A stretch of 64,000 nucleotides of DNA from Acidovorax sp. A1169 (GTDB lineage: Bacteria; Pseudomonadota; Gammaproteobacteria; Burkholderiales; Burkholderiaceae_C). The position numbers and the translations under genes were made by a program. The notes under the pieces are model-generated. The model saw only the letters and a program-made list of their open reading frames with translations, was not told the origin of the DNA and ran no database searches. The stretch lies in NCBI RefSeq assembly GCF_030704685.1, contig NZ_JAUZDX010000022.1, forward strand, positions 45,129-109,128, given 5' to 3'. How positions within the stretch are numbered: position 1 is the first letter of the stretch; each line of letters begins with the position of its first letter. This document shows, piece by piece, positions 60,319 to 64,000 of this stretch.

Positions 60319-62729
60319 CACACGGTCTCCAGCGCGGTTCTGGGGAGGGCACCAGCAGCGTCTTGTGCAAGCCTCTCCTCTCCCACCAGCCGGGCCAGGC
60401 GCGAGGCGTTGAGCACCACCAGCAGCGAGCTCAATGCCATGCCCAGCCCGGCCAGCCACGCCGGCATATAGCCCAGCACCGCCAGCGGCACGCACAGCGC
60501 GTTGTAGGCGGCAGCCCAGCACAGGTTCTGGCGCACCACGCGCAGCGTCTTGCGCGCCAGCAGCACGGCCTGCAGCACCAGCTGCAGGCTGCCGCCCAGC
60601 ACCACGAAGTCGGCGCGCGAGCGCGCCAGCGGCACGGCGCTGCCGAAGGCGAAGGACACATGGGCCCCGGCCAGCACCGGCCCATCGTTGAGTCCGTCGC
60701 CCACCATGGCGACCTGGCGGCCCTGCGACTGCAGTGCCTGCAGCGCGGCCAGCTTGCCCCCGGGCGAACAATCACCCTGCGCGTGCACGATGCCGGCCTG
60801 CATGGCCACGCGCTGCACCGACGCCATGCGGTCGCCCGAGAGCATGTGTACCGCCACGCCTTCGCGCTGCAGCGCCTGCACCACGGCGCGGGCCTCGGGC
60901 CGCAGGCTCTCGGCCAGGGTGAAGCGGGCCAGCTCAACGGCCGCTCCACGCTCATCGGTTTCCTCAGACAGCACCACCTGCAGGGCCGCGCTGTCGGCGC
61001 CCTGCCCCGCCCCCACGCCCGCATGGCGCGCAGAACCCAGGCGCAGGCGGCGCGGGGCCACCGCGCCGGTGGTGTCGATCACGCGGGCGGTGAGGCCTTG
61101 CCCCGCTTCTTCCACCACATTGGTGGCGGCCCAGCGACCGGAGTCGCCATCCGCCGCCGCGCACAGGGCGCGTGACGCGGGGTGCATGGACTGGCACGCC
61201 AGGGCAGCGGCCAGCGCCAGGGCATCGTGCCGCGCCAGGCCGGGGATGGTGTGCACGCCCTGCAGTGCCATGCCATCGCGTGTGAGCGTGCCGGTCTTGT
61301 CGAACACGATGGTGTCCACCGCCGCCAGGGCTTCGAGCCCCTGCAGGTTGCGCACCAGCAGGCCATGGCGTGCCAGTGTGCCGGCGGCGGTCAGCATGGC
61401 CACCGGTGTGGCCAGCGACAGCGCGCAAGGGCAGGTGACGATGAGCACCGCCACCGCCACCATCAGCGCGTGGCTGGGGCTGCTGGGCCACCACCAGGCG
61501 GCGGCGACCACGGCGGCCAGCAGCACGGCGATGAGAAAGGGCCGCGCCACGCGGTCGGCCAGCTGCGCCAGGCGCGGCTTCTGCAGCGATGCGCTTTCCA
61601 TCAGCGCCACGATCTGTGCAAAGCGCGTGGCGCTGCCCGTGCCCTCCACGCGCATCTGCACCGCCGCCTGCAGGTTGTAGCTGCCCGCCACCACGGTGCT
61701 GCCCAGCGGGCGCGCCACGGGGGTGGACTCGCCGGTGAGCAGAGCCTCGTCGGCATGCGTACTGCCGTCGGTGATGCGGCCATCGGCCGGGAAGGCCTCG
61801 CCCGGCAGCACGCGGATGACATCGCCCACTTCAAGGCGGCGCGTGGCCACGCGGGAGAATGCGCCATCGGCATTGCGCCGCTCCACGCTGTCGGGCAGGC
61901 GGTTCATCACCGCCTCCAGCGCACCGGCCGTGCTGTCGCGCAGGCGCAGCTCCAGCCAGCGGCCGGTGAGCAGAAAGAACACGAACATGGTGAGCGAGTC
62001 GAAGTACACCTCCTTGCCGAAGATGCCCGCCGGGTCGAAGGTGCCCGCCGTGCTCACGGCAAAGGTGATGGCCATGCCCAGCGCCACGGGCAGGTCCATG
62101 CCCACGCGGCGCAGCCGCACATCGCGCAGCGCACTGGCGAAAAACGGGCCGCAGGCAAAGCACACCACCGGCAGCGTGATGACCCACGAGGCCCAGCGCA
62201 GCAGCGTCTCCATCTCCTGCGACAGATCGCCCGGTTGCGCCACGTAGGCGGGCCACGCGTACATCATCACCTGCATCATGCAAAATCCCGCCACCAGCCA
62301 GCGCCACAGCGCGCGCCGGCTCTCCTGCTGGCGCTGGGTGCGTGCGAGCGCGTCCATGGCCGGCAACGCCTGGTAGCCCGCGCGGGCCACGGCGGCCAAC
62401 CAGCTGGAGGGCAGCACCTGCGAGGGCTGCCACACCACGCGCGCACGGTGCGTGGTGGCGCTCACATCGGCCTGCATCACGCCAGGCACACTGCGCAGCG
62501 CGTCTTCGATGCTGAGGGCGCAGGCCGCGCAGTGCATGCCCGAGAGCACTACATGCGATTCCCACGCGGGTGCGTCCCCAGGGGCGGACTCCACCGGCGC
62601 ACCGTGGCCATCGCAGGGGCGGCCGAAGGAAGGCCACTCCTGCGGATCATCGAGCAGTGCGGTGTGCAGCTGCTGTGGCGAGGTCACCTGCGAGCTTGCA
62701 TCTGCGGGGCTGGGGGTGGCATTTGACAT
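60318..62729 (-). CDS. ccoI: Cu-translocating P-type ATPase for cbb3 assembly (CcoI/FixI)
   Basis: An 803-residue P1B-type ATPase. An N-terminal heavy-metal domain holds SGMHCAACALSIEDAL; eight membrane helices include TCPCALSLATPV, the metal path; DKTGTLTRDG is the phosphorylation site and VGDGLNDGPVLAGA the hinge. It exports copper for CuB of CcoN. Divergent from the universal stress gene with an FNR box between; the putative -10 is weak. Confidence 0.95.
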   Translation of the reverse strand: MSNATPSPADASSQVTSPQQLHTALLDDPQEWPSFGRPCDGHGAPVESAPGDAPAWESHVVLSGMHCAACALSIEDALRSVPGVMQADVSATTHRARVVWQPSQVLPSSWLAAVARAGYQALPAMDALARTQRQQESRRALWRWLVAGFCMMQVMMYAWPAYVAQPGDLSQEMETLLRWASWVITLPVVCFACGPFFASALRDVRLRRVGMDLPVALGMAITFAVSTAGTFDPAGIFGKEVYFDSLTMFVFFLLTGRWLELRLRDSTAGALEAVMNRLPDSVERRNADGAFSRVATRRLEVGDVIRVLPGEAFPADGRITDGSTHADEALLTGESTPVARPLGSTVVAGSYNLQAAVQMRVEGTGSATRFAQIVALMESASLQKPRLAQLADRVARPFLIAVLLAAVVAAAWWWPSSPSHALMVAVAVLIVTCPCALSLATPVAMLTAAGTLARHGLLVRNLQGLEALAAVDTIVFDKTGTLTRDGMALQGVHTIPGLARHDALALAAALACQSMHPASRALCAAADGDSGRWAATNVVEEAGQGLTARVIDTTGAVAPRRLRLGSARHAGVGAGQGADSAALQVVLSEETDERGAAVELARFTLAESLRPEARAVVQALQREGVAVHMLSGDRMASVQRVAMQAGIVHAQGDCSPGGKLAALQALQSQGRQVAMVGDGLNDGPVLAGAHVSFAFGSAVPLARSRADFVVLGGSLQLVLQAVLLARKTLRVVRQNLCWAAAYNALCVPLAVLGYMPAWLAGLGMALSSLLVVLNASRLARLVGEERLAQDAAGALPRTALETV

Positions 62730-62763
62730 GGCTCAAGCCTATCGCCGCAGCCCGGTTGGCTTG

Positions 62764-62777
62764 TTGACCTGGATCAA
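62764..62777. promoter_or_regulatory. FNR box between ccoI and the universal stress gene
   Basis: TTGACCTGGATCAA matches TTGAT-N4-ATCAA at 9 of 10 positions. It lies 35 nt from the ccoI ATG and 56 nt from the stress-protein ATG, so both genes could be induced when oxygen falls. Spacing to ccoI would leave a very short leader. Confidence 0.72.
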
Positions 62778-62832
62778 GGCGGGGAACATCATGGCCCGTA
62801 CGCTTGCACTATCTACAAGCAAGGAGACCACC

Positions 62833-63276
62833 ATGTACCAACGCATCCTGATTGCCACCGATGGCTCCACCCTCTCGGAGAAGGCGGTGGACCATGGCCT
62901 CGCTCTGGCCGAGCTGACCTCGGCCACCGTCATCGCGCTCAAGGTGGTGCCGCGCTACCCGCGCAGCTACTTCGAAGGCGGCATGCCCGTGGAGATGAGC
63001 GATGTGAAACGCATCGAGCAGCAGTGGAACGATGCCGCACAGGCCATGGTCGATGCCGTCAAGGCCCGCGGCGCAGCGCGTGGCATCACGGTGAAGGCCG
63101 TGGTCCACAAATCCGACCTGGTGGCCGAGGCGATCATCGCGGCTGCCAGGAAGCACAAGGCGGATCTGATCGTGATGGCATCGCATGGGCGCAAGGGGGT
63201 CAAGCGGTTGTTGATGGGGAGTGAGACGCAGCATGTGTTGACCCATTCGCACATTCCGGTGTTGGTGTTGAGGTAG
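62833..63276 (+). CDS. Universal stress protein family protein
   Basis: A 147-residue UspA-like protein. It begins MYQRILIATDGSTLSEKAVD and ends with the ATP-binding loop ASHGRKGVKRLLMGSETQ then HIPVLVLR, so the nucleotide-binding G-2x-G-9x-G(S/T) pattern is present. A strong AAGGAG lies 6 nt before ATG 62833. An FNR box upstream suggests a role under low oxygen. Confidence 0.92.
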   Translation: MYQRILIATDGSTLSEKAVDHGLALAELTSATVIALKVVPRYPRSYFEGGMPVEMSDVKRIEQQWNDAAQAMVDAVKARGAARGITVKAVVHKSDLVAEAIIAAARKHKADLIVMASHGRKGVKRLLMGSETQHVLTHSHIPVLVLR

Positions 63277-63310
63277 CTCTTTGCGTCTTGTGCGGTGCTT
63301 GCGGCGCGTG

Positions 63311-63347
63311 GTGGCTGCATGCTTTGATGGTGGCTGCATGCTTTGAT
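63311..63347. repeat. Short tandem duplication, 19-nt period
   Basis: GTGGCTGCATGCTTTGAT occurs at 63311-63328 and again at 63330-63347, just before the palindromic repeat. It may be a footprint of slippage or of repeat insertion. Confidence 0.8.
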
Positions 63348-63353
63348 TAAGGG

Positions 63354-64000
63354 CGGGAGCCGGGGTGTGCGCCCGGCGGCGCAGTAACTTTCTCTTGGCC
63401 GCCAAGAGAAAGTCACCAAAGAGAAGGCGGCCCCCAGTCTGCGTCCCCCTTCGCCCGGTGGGCGAAGGGGGCAACCTGCGATGCTCGGGCCTGGGGTGGT
63501 GCCGCAGAACTCGCTGCGTTCTTCGAACTCCGCTCAAACAGCTGCGGCAAGCCAGATCACGAAGTGCGTGTGTCCTTCGGCACACGCACCCACCCCAGGC
63601 CCTGCGCTTCTCGGCGCAGCCAGTAGGGGTGGGGAGCGGGGTCCAAACGGCTGCTGCTTCGCAGCTGCGCCGGGTGTCGGGTCGCGCTAGGCGCTGCCGA
63701 CGGGCGGGGCGCAATCGCTCTGGCGAGCCGAGCGCAGCGAAGGACCACAGGCCGAGCGAAGCAATGGCCCGTATGGAGCCCGCTTCCACCCCCTTCTGAC
63801 CGTGCCGAGAAGCGCAGAAGCTGGGGTGGCGCGTGTGCCGCAGGACACACGCGCTTCGTCATCTGGCTCGCCGCAGATGTTTGAGCGGAGTTCGAAGAAC
63901 GCAGCGAGTTCCGAGGCGCACCCCAGCTTCGAGCATCGCAGGCTGCCCCCTCGCCACCAGCGAGGGGGACACGGGCAGCGGGGTCGTCTTTTCTTGGCCT
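63354..64000. repeat. Palindromic repeat element, copy 2, cut by the window end
   Basis: A direct copy of the element at 25605-26327, with the same left end, the same left hairpin (63387-63413, identical bases), and inner hairpins at 63564-63589 and 63829-63854. About 75 nt of the right end lie beyond the window. Differences from copy 1 are mostly in loops or occur in matching pairs inside stems. No protein is assigned to it. Confidence 0.85.

Noticed and set aside
1..64000. CRISPR array, prophage, integrase or insertion sequence
   Set aside because: No repeat-spacer pattern, no integrase, transposase or phage structural gene found; the two palindromic repeats lack a mobility gene.
1..64000. 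tRNA or rRNA genes
   Set aside because: No CCA-ended cloverleaf or rRNA-like sequence was recognised on either strand by eye.

Overview
The window reads as a chromosomal segment of a high-GC betaproteobacterium, most likely a member of the Comamonadaceae (Acidovorax-like). Three Burkholderiales habits point there: Bug/TctC-type periplasmic binding proteins beside catabolic genes, a cbb3 oxidase locus in the order ccoI-ccoS-ccoN-ccoO-ccoQ-ccoP-ccoG-fixH, and a 6S RNA gene behind zapA. This placement rests on gene content and family knowledge, not on a database search.

Layout. (1) 1-5.6 kb, minus strand: a polyamine-type ABC importer operon (ATPase, Tat-exported binding protein, two permeases), then an FCD-type GntR regulator and an Asp/Glu/hydantoin racemase cut by the window edge; a perfect TTTGTATACAAA palindrome lies in front of the first gene. 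(2) 5.8-11.1 kb: a membrane diguanylate cyclase, then a Bug binding protein / CoA-transferase / CitE-like lyase operon with a divergent LysR regulator. (3) 11.1-34.1 kb, minus strand: about 23 kb of vitamin B12 genes headed by a cobalamin riboswitch: btuB, cobB, cobU, btuF, btuC, btuD, a CbiM-like permease, a 723-bp palindromic repeat, cobO, a second btuF, cobW, cobN, chlI-like, chlD-like, DUF1636, cbiB, cobC, a HipA-like kinase plus DUF3037 pair, cobQ and cobT. The set covers uptake, cobalt insertion, adenosylation, amidation and lower-loop assembly; most corrin-ring genes and cobS/cobV are not in the window. (4) 34.1-40.3 kb: zapB-like, zapA, 6S RNA with terminator, a TauE/SafE permease, and a translationally coupled pair of c-di-GMP proteins (PAS-GGDEF-EAL and HD-GYP).

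(5) 40.3-43.3 kb: a COG2836 membrane protein, hemN and fnr, with an FNR box between hemN and fnr. (6) 43.3-54.5 kb: accessory metabolism, comprising two Tat- or Sec-exported metallo-beta-lactamase-fold proteins, a histidine phosphatase-like protein, another Bug protein divergent from an IclR regulator, a self-sufficient CYP116B-type P450 with a striking operator palindrome at its ribosome binding site, an exported amidase, a LysR regulator, a glutathione S-transferase and a LuxR-type regulator. (7) 54.6-63.3 kb: the complete cbb3 oxidase and maturation locus plus a universal stress protein, with FNR boxes before ccoN and between ccoI and the stress gene. (8) 63.35-64 kb: a second copy of the palindromic repeat, cut by the window end.

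The parts fit together as a facultative or microaerobic lifestyle: Fnr, oxygen-independent haem synthesis and a high-affinity oxidase form one regulon, while B12 synthesis and salvage form another under riboswitch control. The least explained elements are the large palindromic repeat, whose hairpins show compensatory changes between copies, and the HipA-like kinase/DUF3037 pair embedded and translationally coupled in the middle of the B12 operon.
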